Positions 8,752 to 17,030 of a stretch of 64,000 nt of DNA are shown here, piece after piece. The notes under the pieces were generated by a model that worked only from the letters and a program-made list of their open reading frames with translations, was not told where the DNA came from and searched no databases. Made by a program: the position numbers and the translations under genes. Location of the stretch: positions 71,199-135,198 of the forward strand of contig NZ_MWLO01000128.1 in NCBI RefSeq assembly GCF_002198735.1. The letters run 5' to 3'. Numbering within the stretch: position 1 is the first letter of the stretch; every line of letters starts with the position of its first letter. Source of the stretch: Ideonella sp. A 288 (GTDB lineage: Bacteria; Pseudomonadota; Gammaproteobacteria; Burkholderiales; Burkholderiaceae_C).

Positions 8752-9759
8752 TCACCGGAGCACCTTGAAGGCGTCCGGGTTGACGATGTTCGTCGGCTCG
8801 TTGCGGATGAAGTTGATGACGTTGTCGAAGGCCGCGCCGAAGTACAGCTCGTAGCTGTCGGCCTCCACGTAGCCGATGTGCGGCGTGCACACGGCGTTCT
8901 CCAGGCGCAGCAGCGGGTGCCCCTGCAGGATGGGCTCGCTCTCGAACACGTCGACCGCCGCCATGCCGGGCCGGCCCTTGTTGAGCGAGGAAACCAGCGC
9001 GTTGTCCTCCACCAGCTCGGCCCGCGAGGTGTTGACGAACAGCGACGTGGGCTTCATGTGCGCCAGGTCGGCCATCGTCACGACACCGCGGGTGGCGTCG
9101 GTCAGGCGCAGGTGGATGCTGAGCACGTCGGATTCGCCGAAGAAGGCCTCGCGGCTGTCGGCGGCCAGGTGGCCGTCGGCCACGGCCTTCAGGCGTGAGG
9201 ATTCGCTGCCCCACACCAGCACCTTCATGCCGAAGGCGCGGCCGTAGCCGGCGACGAGCTGCCCGATCTTGCCGTAGCCCCACAGCCCCAGCGTCTTGCC
9301 GCGCAGCACCGTGCCGATGCCGAAGTTCGGCGGCATGGACGCCGTCTTGAGCCCGCTCTGCTGCCAGGCGCCGTGCTTCAGGTTGCCGATGTACTGGGGC
9401 AACCGGCGCATCGAGGCCATGATCAGCGCCCAGGTCAGCTCGGCCGGCGCCACCGGAGAGCCCACGCCCTCGGCCACGGCGATGCCCAGCCGAGTGCAGG
9501 TCGGCACGTCGATGTGCGATCCCACCTTGCCCGTCTGGGCGATGAGCTTGAGCTTGGGCAGCTTCTCGAGCAGCGCCCGCGGGAAGTGGGTGCGCTCGCG
9601 GATCAGCACCAGCACGTCGGCGTCGCGCAGGCGCACCGACAGCTGACCGATGCCCTTGACCGTGTTGGTGAACACCTTGGCATTGAAGGGTTCGAGCCGC
9701 GCTGCGCAGTGCAGCTTGCGCACGGCGTCCTGATAGTCGTCGAGGATGATGATGTTCAT
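8752..9759 (-). CDS. D-2-hydroxyacid dehydrogenase family protein
   Basis: This 335-aa enzyme of the D-isomer-specific 2-hydroxyacid dehydrogenase family has a catalytic flavodoxin-like domain split around a Rossmann domain. The NAD-binding motif GLWGYGKIGQLVAGYGRAFG is clear. The catalytic residues are recognisable as Arg in NTSRAELVE, Glu in VFESEPI and His in TPHIGYVE. It interconverts 2-keto acids and D-2-hydroxyacids using NAD(P)H; the substrate (phosphoglycerate, glyoxylate or another) cannot be decided. The ATG at 9759 is well placed. It is divergent from the DUF1993 gene. Confidence 0.88.
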   Translation of the reverse strand: MNIIILDDYQDAVRKLHCAARLEPFNAKVFTNTVKGIGQLSVRLRDADVLVLIRERTHFPRALLEKLPKLKLIAQTGKVGSHIDVPTCTRLGIAVAEGVGSPVAPAELTWALIMASMRRLPQYIGNLKHGAWQQSGLKTASMPPNFGIGTVLRGKTLGLWGYGKIGQLVAGYGRAFGMKVLVWGSESSRLKAVADGHLAADSREAFFGESDVLSIHLRLTDATRGVVTMADLAHMKPTSLFVNTSRAELVEDNALVSSLNKGRPGMAAVDVFESEPILQGHPLLRLENAVCTPHIGYVEADSYELYFGAAFDNVINFIRNEPTNIVNPDAFKVLR

Positions 9760-9845
9760 GTTGTCGCTGGCGATTGTGCCGCGTCCGGCAGGCGCAACGC
9801 TCTGGCACTAGCATCGCTGACCTTCGCTGACCTCGGTAACCCAAC

Positions 9846-10355
9846 ATGACGATTTCGATGCACTCGGCCAGCGCGCCGATCCTCCTGCAGCAACTCGGCG
9901 CGATGCTCGGCTGGCTGGACAAGGCCGAGGCCCATGCGCAGGCGCGCAAGTTCGACACTGCGGTCTACCTGGGCCAGCGCCTGGCACCCGACATGCTGCC
10001 CTTCGCGTCGCAGATCCGCATCGCCAGCGACGCCGCCAAGGGCTGCGTGGCGCGCCTGGCCGGGCAGGAGCCGCCGAAGTTCGAGGACAATGAGGCCACG
10101 CTCGACGACCTGCGGCAGCGCATCCGCAAGACCATCGACTACGTGAAGTCGGTGCCGGCCGAGGCCATCGACGGCAGCGAGGAGCGCGACATCACCATCC
10201 CGATGCGCACCCGCGAGGCCTACCGGTTCAAGGGCGAGTACTTCCTCAAGCACTGGGCGCTGCCCAACTTCTTCTTCCACTGCACCATGGCCTACGCACT
10301 GCTGCGCCACAACGGCGTGGAACTGGGCAAGCCGGATTTCCTGGTGGTGAGCTGA
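9846..10355 (+). CDS. DUF1993 family protein
   Basis: This 169-aa soluble protein starts MTISMHSASAPILLQQLGAM and contains FDTAVYLGQRLAPDMLPFAS and KHWALPNFFFHCTMAYALLR, which match the DUF1993 family as I remember it. The fold is probably a DinB-like helical bundle: predicted helices with conserved His near the C-terminus. No enzymatic role is established. It stands alone between a divergent dehydrogenase gene and a convergent small operon. Confidence 0.82.
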   Translation: MTISMHSASAPILLQQLGAMLGWLDKAEAHAQARKFDTAVYLGQRLAPDMLPFASQIRIASDAAKGCVARLAGQEPPKFEDNEATLDDLRQRIRKTIDYVKSVPAEAIDGSEERDITIPMRTREAYRFKGEYFLKHWALPNFFFHCTMAYALLRHNGVELGKPDFLVVS

Positions 10356-10384
10356 GTTCGGGGCGGCTGCGGCCGCTCAGCGTT

Positions 10385-10702
10385 TCAGCCGCCGGGCAGC
10401 GAGAAGGTGCGGGCCAGGAGCTCGTCCAGGTCAGCCTGGGCCTGGCGCCCGGGCTCACCGGCCCGTTGCAGGGCGCGGGCCATGTCGGCGCGCAGACCCC
10501 ACAGGTCGCCCGGCTCGCGGGCCAGGTGCACGCGGCGGCGCAAACCGTCGCCGCGGTGCCCGGGCAGGTGTGCCAGGGTCTGGTCGAAATGCGCCTGCAG
10601 CGCAGCATGCGTGGCCTCGGCTGCCAGTCGGGCCAGCCGTTCCTGCGGCAGTCCGGCGCCCGCCAGCGGTCGGGGGGTGGCCATGGCGGGCCTGCCCGGC
10701 AT
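10385..10702 (-). CDS. Hypothetical protein, 105 aa
   Basis: The ATG at 10702 overlaps the TGA of the gene upstream (ATGA), so the two are translationally coupled. The product is largely helical, with heptad-like segments (ERLARLAAEATHAALQAHFD, GLRADMARALQRAGEPG) and no signal peptide or membrane segment. I recognise no family. The coupling supports it being a real gene and suggests a function shared with its neighbour. Confidence 0.6.
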   Translation of the reverse strand: MPGRPAMATPRPLAGAGLPQERLARLAAEATHAALQAHFDQTLAHLPGHRGDGLRRRVHLAREPGDLWGLRADMARALQRAGEPGRQAQADLDELLARTFSLPGG

Positions 10703-11169
10703 CACACGGCGCGCTGATCCTGCGGCGACAGAGGCGAGCGCGGCGCGCGGGTCGGGAAGTGGCGGTTCAGCTGGGCCAGCCGGCGCTCGGCCTCGGACTG
10801 GTCGCGCTGCACCGCCAGCAGGCCATACAGCGTGGACCTCAGGTGCCACAGCTCGCGCAGCGAACGGGCCCGCTCGATCTGCTCGGACAGGCGCACCGAT
10901 TCGGCGCCCTCCAGACCGTCCATTCCCAGGTGGAACTCCGACTTCACCAGCGCCAGCCGGTTCACCGGCCGGGCCGAGGCGGGCGACCACGGGTTGTCCT
11001 GCATCAGCCAGCGCTGCATGCGGCCCCACAGCGTCACCGAGGACGGCCACAGCTGCGGCGGTCGCACCTCGATGCGCGACGTCAGGCTGCTGGGCGTCAC
11101 CGACGCGTGGCGGCTGGCGGCGAATCGGCGGCGCATGCTGGACGGGAAGAAGCGGGACAGCGGGCTCAT
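10702..11169 (-). CDS. Hypothetical protein, 155 aa
   Basis: The protein has a basic N-terminus (MSPLSRFFPSSMRRRFAASR) and a segment rich in Trp (LWGRMQRWLMQDNPWSPASA). A helical central part follows (ESVRLSEQIERARSLRELWH) and a Pro/Arg-rich tail. I recall similar uncharacterised proteins in Burkholderiales but know no function. It is the first gene of a coupled pair and divergent from the penicillin-acylase gene; the 148-bp gap presumably carries both promoters. Confidence 0.65.
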   Translation of the reverse strand: MSPLSRFFPSSMRRRFAASRHASVTPSSLTSRIEVRPPQLWPSSVTLWGRMQRWLMQDNPWSPASARPVNRLALVKSEFHLGMDGLEGAESVRLSEQIERARSLRELWHLRSTLYGLLAVQRDQSEAERRLAQLNRHFPTRAPRSPLSPQDQRAV

Positions 11170-11317
11170 GGCGGTGTTGTCGGCCGGAATCGTCCGAACC
11201 TGAAACGATGGTGACAGCCTGTTGTGACGCCGATGCGGCGAAGTGCACCGAATCGACCGCTCATTTCCGGGCTGGTACCCTCGGCGCCCGGGTTGGACCG
11301 GGCAAAGGACGCTGACG

Positions 11318-13765
11318 ATGCGCTGGATGAAACGGGGGGGGCTGCTGGTCCTGGTGCTGGTGCTGCTGGCCGCCGCAGCCGCTTGGATCTACAGCCGACG
11401 CGTGTTGCCGCAGGTGGATGGCACGCTGGCGCTGCCCGGTCTGGGCGCCGAGGTGCGCGTGGAGCGCGACGAGCACGGCATCGCCACGATCCGCGCCGGG
11501 AGCCTGGACGACGCGATGCATGCGCTGGGCGTCTTGCACGTGCAGGACCGCCTGTGGCAGATGGAGACCCACCGCCGCATCGGCGCCGGCCGGCTGGCCG
11601 AGGCCTTCGGCGAGGGTGCAGTGGACACCGATCGGGTGCTGCGCACCCTGGGCGTGCGCCGCGCCGCGCAGGCCCAGTGGGCCCAGACCACCGGCCCGGC
11701 GCGCCAGGTGCTGCTGGCCTACACCCGCGGGGTCAATGCCGCCCTGGCCGAGGCGGTGCGCGCGCTGCCGCCGGAATTCCTGATCCTGGGCGTGCGACCC
11801 GAGCCCTGGGACCCGGTCGACAGCCTGGCCTGGTCGATCATGATGGCCTGGGACCTGGGCGGCAACTGGACGCACGAGCTGATGCGACTGCGCCTGGCAT
11901 TGAAGCTGCCCAAGGCCCGCATCGACGAGGTGCTGCCGCCTTACCCGGGCGAGGCCCCGCTGCCCAGCCGCGACTACGCCGCCCTGTACCGCGAGCTGAA
12001 GCTCGAGGCGCCGCGCACCGCGCTGGCCGCCACGATCGATCGGCTGCTGGCCGCGGCGCCGGCCTCGGGCCTGGAAGGCGTGGGCTCCAACAACTGGGTG
12101 TTGTCCGGTTCGCGCACCGCCACCGGCACGCCGCTGCTGGCCAACGACCCGCACCTCAAGCTGTCGGCGCCGGCGCTGTGGTACTTCGCCCGCATCGTGA
12201 CACCCGAGCTCACCGTGGCGGGCGCCACGCTGCCGGGGCTGCCGGGCGTGGTGCTGGGGCAGTCGCCGCACATCGCCTGGGGCTTCACCAATACCGGCCC
12301 GGACGTGCAGGACCTGTACCTCGAACGGGTCGATCCCGCCGACCCCGGCCGCTACCAGACGCCCGACGGCTGGGCGAGGTTCGAGACCGTCGCCGAGGTC
12401 ATCCGCGTCAAGGGCAAGCCCGACGTGCCGATCGTCGTGCGGCGCACGCGCCACGGCCCGGTGATCTCGGACGCCGGCCTGGCCGACGACGTGCCGGGCG
12501 TGGTGGCGCAGGCTGGCCACGTGCTGGCGATGCGATGGACGGGGCTCGACGCCGACACCGATTCGGTCGGCACGTCGCTGCGCATGGCGCAGGCGAAGTC
12601 GGTGGCCGAGTTCATCGACGCCACCCGTGGCTGGGTGGCGCCGATGCAGACCATGGTGGTGGCCGACCGGGACGGGCACATCGGCTTCATCGCTCCCGGG
12701 CGCGTGCCGGTGCGCCAGCCCGCCAACGACCTGTTCGGCCTGGCGCCGGCACCGGGCTGGGAGGCGCGCTACGACTGGGACGGCTGGCTGCCCTTCGACG
12801 CGCTGCCGCAGCAGCGCGACCCGGCCGCGGGCTTCATCGCGTCGGCCAACCAGCGCATCGTGCCGCCGGATTACCCGCATTTCCTGTCCAGCAACTGGGC
12901 CCTGCCGCATCGCCACAACCGCATCGTGCAGATGCTCGAATCCCGCCCGAAGCACTCGATCGACGACCTGCGCGTGATGCAGGCCGACGTGCGATCGCTG
13001 GCCGCGCCACCGCTGCTGGCCTGGCTGAAGAAGGCCAGGAGCCCGCATGCACTGGCCGCCGCCGCCCAGCAGCAGCTCGCCGCCTTCGATGGCGACATGC
13101 GCGGCGACGGGGCCGGCGGGCTCGTCTACTGGGCCTGGTCGCGGCACCTGTCGCGCCGCCTGCTGGCCGATGAACTGGGCCCGTTCTATGTGCGCACGCT
13201 GGGCATGCGCGGCTACTACGACGCCATCGAAGGCGTGATGGCCCGCAACGACGCCTGGTGGTGCGACGACAAGGGCACCGCCGACGCCGTCGAGACCTGC
13301 GCGGCGCAGGCCGATGCCGCGCTCACCGAGGCGCTGGACGAGCTGCAGGTGCTGCAGGGTGCCAACCCTGCCACCTGGCGCTGGGACCGCACCCACCTGG
13401 CCCGCTCGGAGCACCGGCCGTTCTCGCGCGTGAAGGCGCTGGCCCGCTGGTTCGAACTGCGCACGTCGGTGGGGGGCGACACCTACACCGTGAACGTCTC
13501 GCGCGTGGGCCTGGTGCCCGACGCGGCCACCGGCGAGTTCTACCTCAGCGACCACGGTGCCAGCCTGCGCGGGCTGTACGACCTGGCCGATCCGAACCGG
13601 TCGCGCATCATGCACAGCACCGGCCAGAGCGGCGTGCCCTGGTCACCGCTGTACCGCAGCTTCGTCGAACCCTGGACGCGGGTGGAGTTCGTGCCGCTGT
13701 GGCCGGCGCCCGGGGCGCGCAGTGAGGTGCTGGTGCTGACCCCCGCCGCCGGCGCGGCGCGCTGA
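11318..13765 (+). CDS. Penicillin acylase family (Ntn-hydrolase) protein
   Basis: This 815-aa periplasmic or membrane-anchored Ntn hydrolase has a hydrophobic N-terminal segment (residues 7-24) acting as signal or anchor. The alpha-subunit region includes GVLHVQDRLWQMETHRRIGA. A self-processing site precedes Ser257 in GVGSNNWVLSG; this Ser would become the N-terminal nucleophile of the beta subunit. LLANDPHLKL and GQSPHIAWGFTNTG are conserved family blocks. ATG at 11318 is chosen because AAAGGA lies upstream. Relatives cleave penicillins, cephalosporins or N-acyl-homoserine lactones, so quorum quenching is possible; the true substrate is unknown. Confidence 0.88.
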   Translation: MRWMKRGGLLVLVLVLLAAAAAWIYSRRVLPQVDGTLALPGLGAEVRVERDEHGIATIRAGSLDDAMHALGVLHVQDRLWQMETHRRIGAGRLAEAFGEGAVDTDRVLRTLGVRRAAQAQWAQTTGPARQVLLAYTRGVNAALAEAVRALPPEFLILGVRPEPWDPVDSLAWSIMMAWDLGGNWTHELMRLRLALKLPKARIDEVLPPYPGEAPLPSRDYAALYRELKLEAPRTALAATIDRLLAAAPASGLEGVGSNNWVLSGSRTATGTPLLANDPHLKLSAPALWYFARIVTPELTVAGATLPGLPGVVLGQSPHIAWGFTNTGPDVQDLYLERVDPADPGRYQTPDGWARFETVAEVIRVKGKPDVPIVVRRTRHGPVISDAGLADDVPGVVAQAGHVLAMRWTGLDADTDSVGTSLRMAQAKSVAEFIDATRGWVAPMQTMVVADRDGHIGFIAPGRVPVRQPANDLFGLAPAPGWEARYDWDGWLPFDALPQQRDPAAGFIASANQRIVPPDYPHFLSSNWALPHRHNRIVQMLESRPKHSIDDLRVMQADVRSLAAPPLLAWLKKARSPHALAAAAQQQLAAFDGDMRGDGAGGLVYWAWSRHLSRRLLADELGPFYVRTLGMRGYYDAIEGVMARNDAWWCDDKGTADAVETCAAQADAALTEALDELQVLQGANPATWRWDRTHLARSEHRPFSRVKALARWFELRTSVGGDTYTVNVSRVGLVPDAATGEFYLSDHGASLRGLYDLADPNRSRIMHSTGQSGVPWSPLYRSFVEPWTRVEFVPLWPAPGARSEVLVLTPAAGAAR

Positions 13766-13819
13766 GCCCGCGCTTCGGCGGGCGCCGACCGGTACGTGGC
13801 GGCCGGGCCACGCCCGGCC
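13766..13819. terminator. GC-rich hairpins between convergent genes
   Basis: There are two hairpins: GCCCGC/GCGGGC (13766-13783) and a perfect 8-bp GGCCGGGC-CAC-GCCCGGCC (13801-13819). They fill the gap between the acylase gene and moeA. No T tract follows, so the terminator call is tentative. Confidence 0.5.
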
Positions 13820-15103
13820 TCAGACCAGGCCGTGGAAGGGGATCACGTCGACCAGGTCGCCCGCCGCGACATGGCCCTGGCCGTGGTGCAGCACCACCAT
13901 GCCGTTGGCCTCGCTCATGCTGCGCAGGATGCCCGAGCCCTGGGCGCCGGTGATGCGCACCATCCAGCGGCCGTCCGCCGCCTGCGAGACGATGCCGCGC
14001 TGGTATTCGGTGCGGCCGGGCTTCTTGCGCAGCCCGGCCTCGCTGACGGCGCGCAGCACCGGCACGGGTTCGGGCGTGGCGCCGCTCATCGCCAGCAGCG
14101 CGTCGCGCACGAAGGCATAGAAGGTCACCATCACCGCCACCGGGTTGCCGGGCAGGCCGAACAGCATGGCCTCGCGTCCGGGCGGGCCCAGGCGGCCGAT
14201 GGCCATCGGGCGGCCCGGGCGCATCGCGATCTTCCAGAACAGCACCTCGCCGAGCCGAGCCATGATCTGCTTGGTGTGGTCGGCCTCGCCGACGCTGACG
14301 CCACCCGAGGTGATCACCGCATCGGCGCTGGCGGCGGCCTCGGTGAAGGCGGCCTCCAGCGCGGCCGGGTCGTCGCGCACCACGCCCAGGTCGAGCAGGT
14401 CCACCCCCAGCCGCTGCAGCATGCCGTGCAGCGTGTAGCGGTTGCTGTCGTAGACGCAGCCCTCGTCCAGCGGCTCGCCGATCGAGCGCAGCTCATCGCC
14501 GGTGGAGAAGAAGGCCACCCGCAGGCGCCGGAACACCGCCACCTCGGCCTGGCCCAGCGAGGCCAGCAGGCCCAGGTCGGCGGGCCGCAGGGTGCGGCCG
14601 GCCACCAGCGCGGGCTCGCCACGCGCCAGGTCTTCGCCGCGCAGGCGGCGGTTGTCACCGGTGCGCACCACGCCGGCCGGCACCTGCACCACGCCATCGG
14701 CGTCGAGCGTGGTGAACTCCTGCGGCACCACCGTGTCCAGGCCGGCGGGCATCACCGCGCCGGTCATGATGCGCACCGCATGGCCCGGCGGCACCAGGCC
14801 GGCGAACTGCTGCCCAGCCAGCCCGACGCCGGCCACCGGCAGGGCGGTCGGGCCCTCGGCGGCCAGGTCCATGCCGCGCAGCGCGTAGCCGTCCATCGCC
14901 GAGTTGTCGTGCGTGGGCACGTCGATCGGCGACACCACGTCGGCGGCCAGCACCCGGCCCAGGGCGGCGCGGATGGGCAGCTTCTCGACCGTGCGCACGC
15001 GGGGCACCAGCCGCGCGATGAACTCCTGCGCCTGCGCCACCGGCAGCGCATTGGGGTCGTAGCCGGTGATGCAGGAGGCGATCTGTTCGAGGGAAGGGGT
15101 CAT
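13820..15103 (-). CDS. moeA: Molybdopterin molybdenumtransferase MoeA (copy 1)
   Basis: This 427-aa MoeA inserts molybdate into adenylylated molybdopterin to finish the molybdenum cofactor in the cytoplasm. It shows HDNSAMDGYALRGMD near the N-terminus, FSTGDEL, the substrate-binding block TSGGVSVGEADHTK and GLPGNPVAVMVTF. The ATG at 15103 follows moaA by 17 bp on the same strand, so moaA and moeA are an operon. A second full-length moeA lies at 30395-31648, so this organism has at least two paralogues; one may insert tungsten or serve particular enzymes. Confidence 0.93.
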   Translation of the reverse strand: MTPSLEQIASCITGYDPNALPVAQAQEFIARLVPRVRTVEKLPIRAALGRVLAADVVSPIDVPTHDNSAMDGYALRGMDLAAEGPTALPVAGVGLAGQQFAGLVPPGHAVRIMTGAVMPAGLDTVVPQEFTTLDADGVVQVPAGVVRTGDNRRLRGEDLARGEPALVAGRTLRPADLGLLASLGQAEVAVFRRLRVAFFSTGDELRSIGEPLDEGCVYDSNRYTLHGMLQRLGVDLLDLGVVRDDPAALEAAFTEAAASADAVITSGGVSVGEADHTKQIMARLGEVLFWKIAMRPGRPMAIGRLGPPGREAMLFGLPGNPVAVMVTFYAFVRDALLAMSGATPEPVPVLRAVSEAGLRKKPGRTEYQRGIVSQAADGRWMVRITGAQGSGILRSMSEANGMVVLHHGQGHVAAGDLVDVIPFHGLV

Positions 15104-15120
15104 GGGGCGCGGGCGGGCGT

Positions 15121-16245
15121 TCAGCCGCCGATGTAGTGCATCTCGACGCGGCGCTCGCCGGCACCGGGTTGGCCGGGCGCTGCGCCGCGCAGTTCGGAAT
15201 AGCGGTCTTCGCGGCCGGCCCACACGGCGCCGAGCGCGGCGCTGATCTCGGCGTCGCTGCGGCCCTGTCGCAGCAGAGCGCGAAAGTCGTGGCCCGAGGT
15301 GGCGAACAGGCACATGAAGAGCTTGCCCTCGGTGGACAGGCGGGCGCGGTTGCAGTCGCGGCAGAAGGCCTGCGTCACGCTTGAGATGAGGCCGATCTCG
15401 CCGCCGCCGTCGGCATAACGCCAGCGCTCGGCGGTCTCGCCGACCACCGTGGGATCGAGCGCCTCGAGCGGCCATTCGGCCTGCAGGCGCTGCAGCACCT
15501 GCGCCGACGGCAGCACCTCGTCCATGCGCCAGCCATTGCTGGCGCCGACGTCCATGTACTCGATGAAGCGCAGCACCACCTTGCCGTCGTAGTGCTGCCG
15601 GAAGTGCCTCGCCATCGGCACGATCTCGTGGTCGTTGGTGCCGCGCTTGACCACCATGTTCACCTTCACCGGCCCCAGGCCGGCGGCCAGCGCCGCATCG
15701 ATGCCCGCCAGCACCTCGGCGACGGGGAAGTCGACATCGTTCATGCGCCGGAACACCGTGTCGTCGAGCGCGTCGAGGCTGACGGTCAGGCGCTTCAGGC
15801 CGGCCGCGGCCAGCGCCTGGGCCTTGCGCGCCAGCACCGAGCCGTTGGTGGTGAGCGTGAGATCGAGCGGTTCGCCGTCGGGCGTGCGCAACTGGGACAA
15901 CTGGGCCACCAGCGATTCCAGGCCCTTGCGCAGCAGCGGTTCGCCGCCGGTGAGCCGGATCTTCTGCACGCCATGGCCCACGAAGACGCGGGCCAGCCGG
16001 GTGATCTCCTCGAAGCTCAGCAGCGAGGCGTGCGGCAGGAAGACGTAGTCTCGGTCGAAGGTCTCCTTCGGCATGCAGTAGCTGCAGCGGAAGTTGCACC
16101 GGTCGGTGACCGAGATGCGCAGGTCGCGCAGCGGGCGGCCCAGCCGATCGGACAGCAGCCCGGTGGGTGCGCTCAGGTTCGCGGGGATGGCCGGCACCGG
16201 CGCAGCGTAGCGCAGGTCGGCCAGCGGGATGACGGTCTCGCCCAT
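15121..16245 (-). CDS. moaA: GTP 3',8-cyclase MoaA
   Basis: This 374-aa radical-SAM enzyme starts molybdenum-cofactor synthesis from GTP. The SAM-binding [4Fe-4S] motif is C50-x3-C54-x2-C57 (CNFRCSYC). The second cluster motif is [18 protein letters not shown] (C-x2-C-x13-C), and the protein ends in the characteristic GG needed for catalysis. GGEPLLRKG is the conserved SAM-binding GGEP. The ATG at 16245 is preceded by the NlpC/P60 gene with only 24 bp between. Confidence 0.95.
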   Translation of the reverse strand: MGETVIPLADLRYAAPVPAIPANLSAPTGLLSDRLGRPLRDLRISVTDRCNFRCSYCMPKETFDRDYVFLPHASLLSFEEITRLARVFVGHGVQKIRLTGGEPLLRKGLESLVAQLSQLRTPDGEPLDLTLTTNGSVLARKAQALAAAGLKRLTVSLDALDDTVFRRMNDVDFPVAEVLAGIDAALAAGLGPVKVNMVVKRGTNDHEIVPMARHFRQHYDGKVVLRFIEYMDVGASNGWRMDEVLPSAQVLQRLQAEWPLEALDPTVVGETAERWRYADGGGEIGLISSVTQAFCRDCNRARLSTEGKLFMCLFATSGHDFRALLRQGRSDAEISAALGAVWAGREDRYSELRGAAPGQPGAGERRVEMHYIGG

Positions 16246-16269
16246 GCCGACATTGTGCCGGGCGCAGCG

Positions 16270-16893
16270 TCAGCGCACGGCGGGCAGGGTGGTGGCTGCG
16301 TTGGCCAGCTCGGCGCGGCGGGCGCCGGTGAAGCGCTTCGACCAGTAGCCGTCGCTCATGTCCTCGACGCGCACCAGGGCACCAGTGCGTGGCGCGTGGA
16401 TGAACTTGTCGTCCCCCACGTAGATGCCCACGTGCGAGAAAGTGCGGCGCATGGTGTTGAAGAACACCAGGTCGCCCGGGCGAAGTTCGTTGCGCTGGAT
16501 GGGCAGCAGGCCGGCGGTGGTGGCCTGCTCTTCGGCGCGGCGCGGCAGCACCAGGCCGAGCGTGGATTCGAAAATGTGCCGCGTGAAGCCGCTGCAGTCG
16601 AAGCCGGTGTCGTTGCTGTTGCCGCCGCGGCGGTAGGGCACGCCGAGGAAGTTCATCGAGTGCATGACCAGCTCGGAGGCCGTGTCGCGCATGCTCCGCA
16701 CGATGGCCGAATTCTCGAGGGGGCGGAGCAGTCCGCGATCGACCAGGCCGCTGAGCCCATCTGAAGCCGGCGCGGGCGCAGGCTGCTCTGGGGCCGCCGA
16801 CACGGCAGTGCAGGCGGCGAGGGACAGCGTGATCAGGAGTCGCTTCAAGGGCAGTCGGGTGGGCGGCACGGGGGGCGAGGATACCACCCCCAT
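16270..16893 (-). CDS. NlpC/P60 (C40) peptidoglycan peptidase, likely lipoprotein
   Basis: This 207-aa cell-envelope hydrolase has a basic/hydrophobic leader ending in a lipobox-like LAAC at residues 25-28, suggesting a lipid-anchored periplasmic enzyme. The catalytic domain has Cys100 in GFDCSGF, His154 in SHVGIYVG and His166 in FIHAPR, the C40 triad. Such enzymes cut gamma-D-Glu-meso-diaminopimelate or similar stem-peptide bonds. The ATG at 16893 gives a long n-region; an alternative start near LPLKRLL would give a standard leader. It is the first gene of the moaA-moeA strand group, an unexpected partner. Confidence 0.88.
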   Translation of the reverse strand: MGVVSSPPVPPTRLPLKRLLITLSLAACTAVSAAPEQPAPAPASDGLSGLVDRGLLRPLENSAIVRSMRDTASELVMHSMNFLGVPYRRGGNSNDTGFDCSGFTRHIFESTLGLVLPRRAEEQATTAGLLPIQRNELRPGDLVFFNTMRRTFSHVGIYVGDDKFIHAPRTGALVRVEDMSDGYWSKRFTGARRAELANAATTLPAVR

Positions 16894-17030
16894 GTTCTAG
16901 GGGGCTCAGGGTCAGCCCCAGGGGTTTGATCTGCGGCAGATGCCACGGACGTTGCCCGCGGAATGAGTCAGGGCCTTGTCAGTGCCCCGCCGTGCAATCC
17001 TCCGCAACGCATGACACAAAGGAGACACCC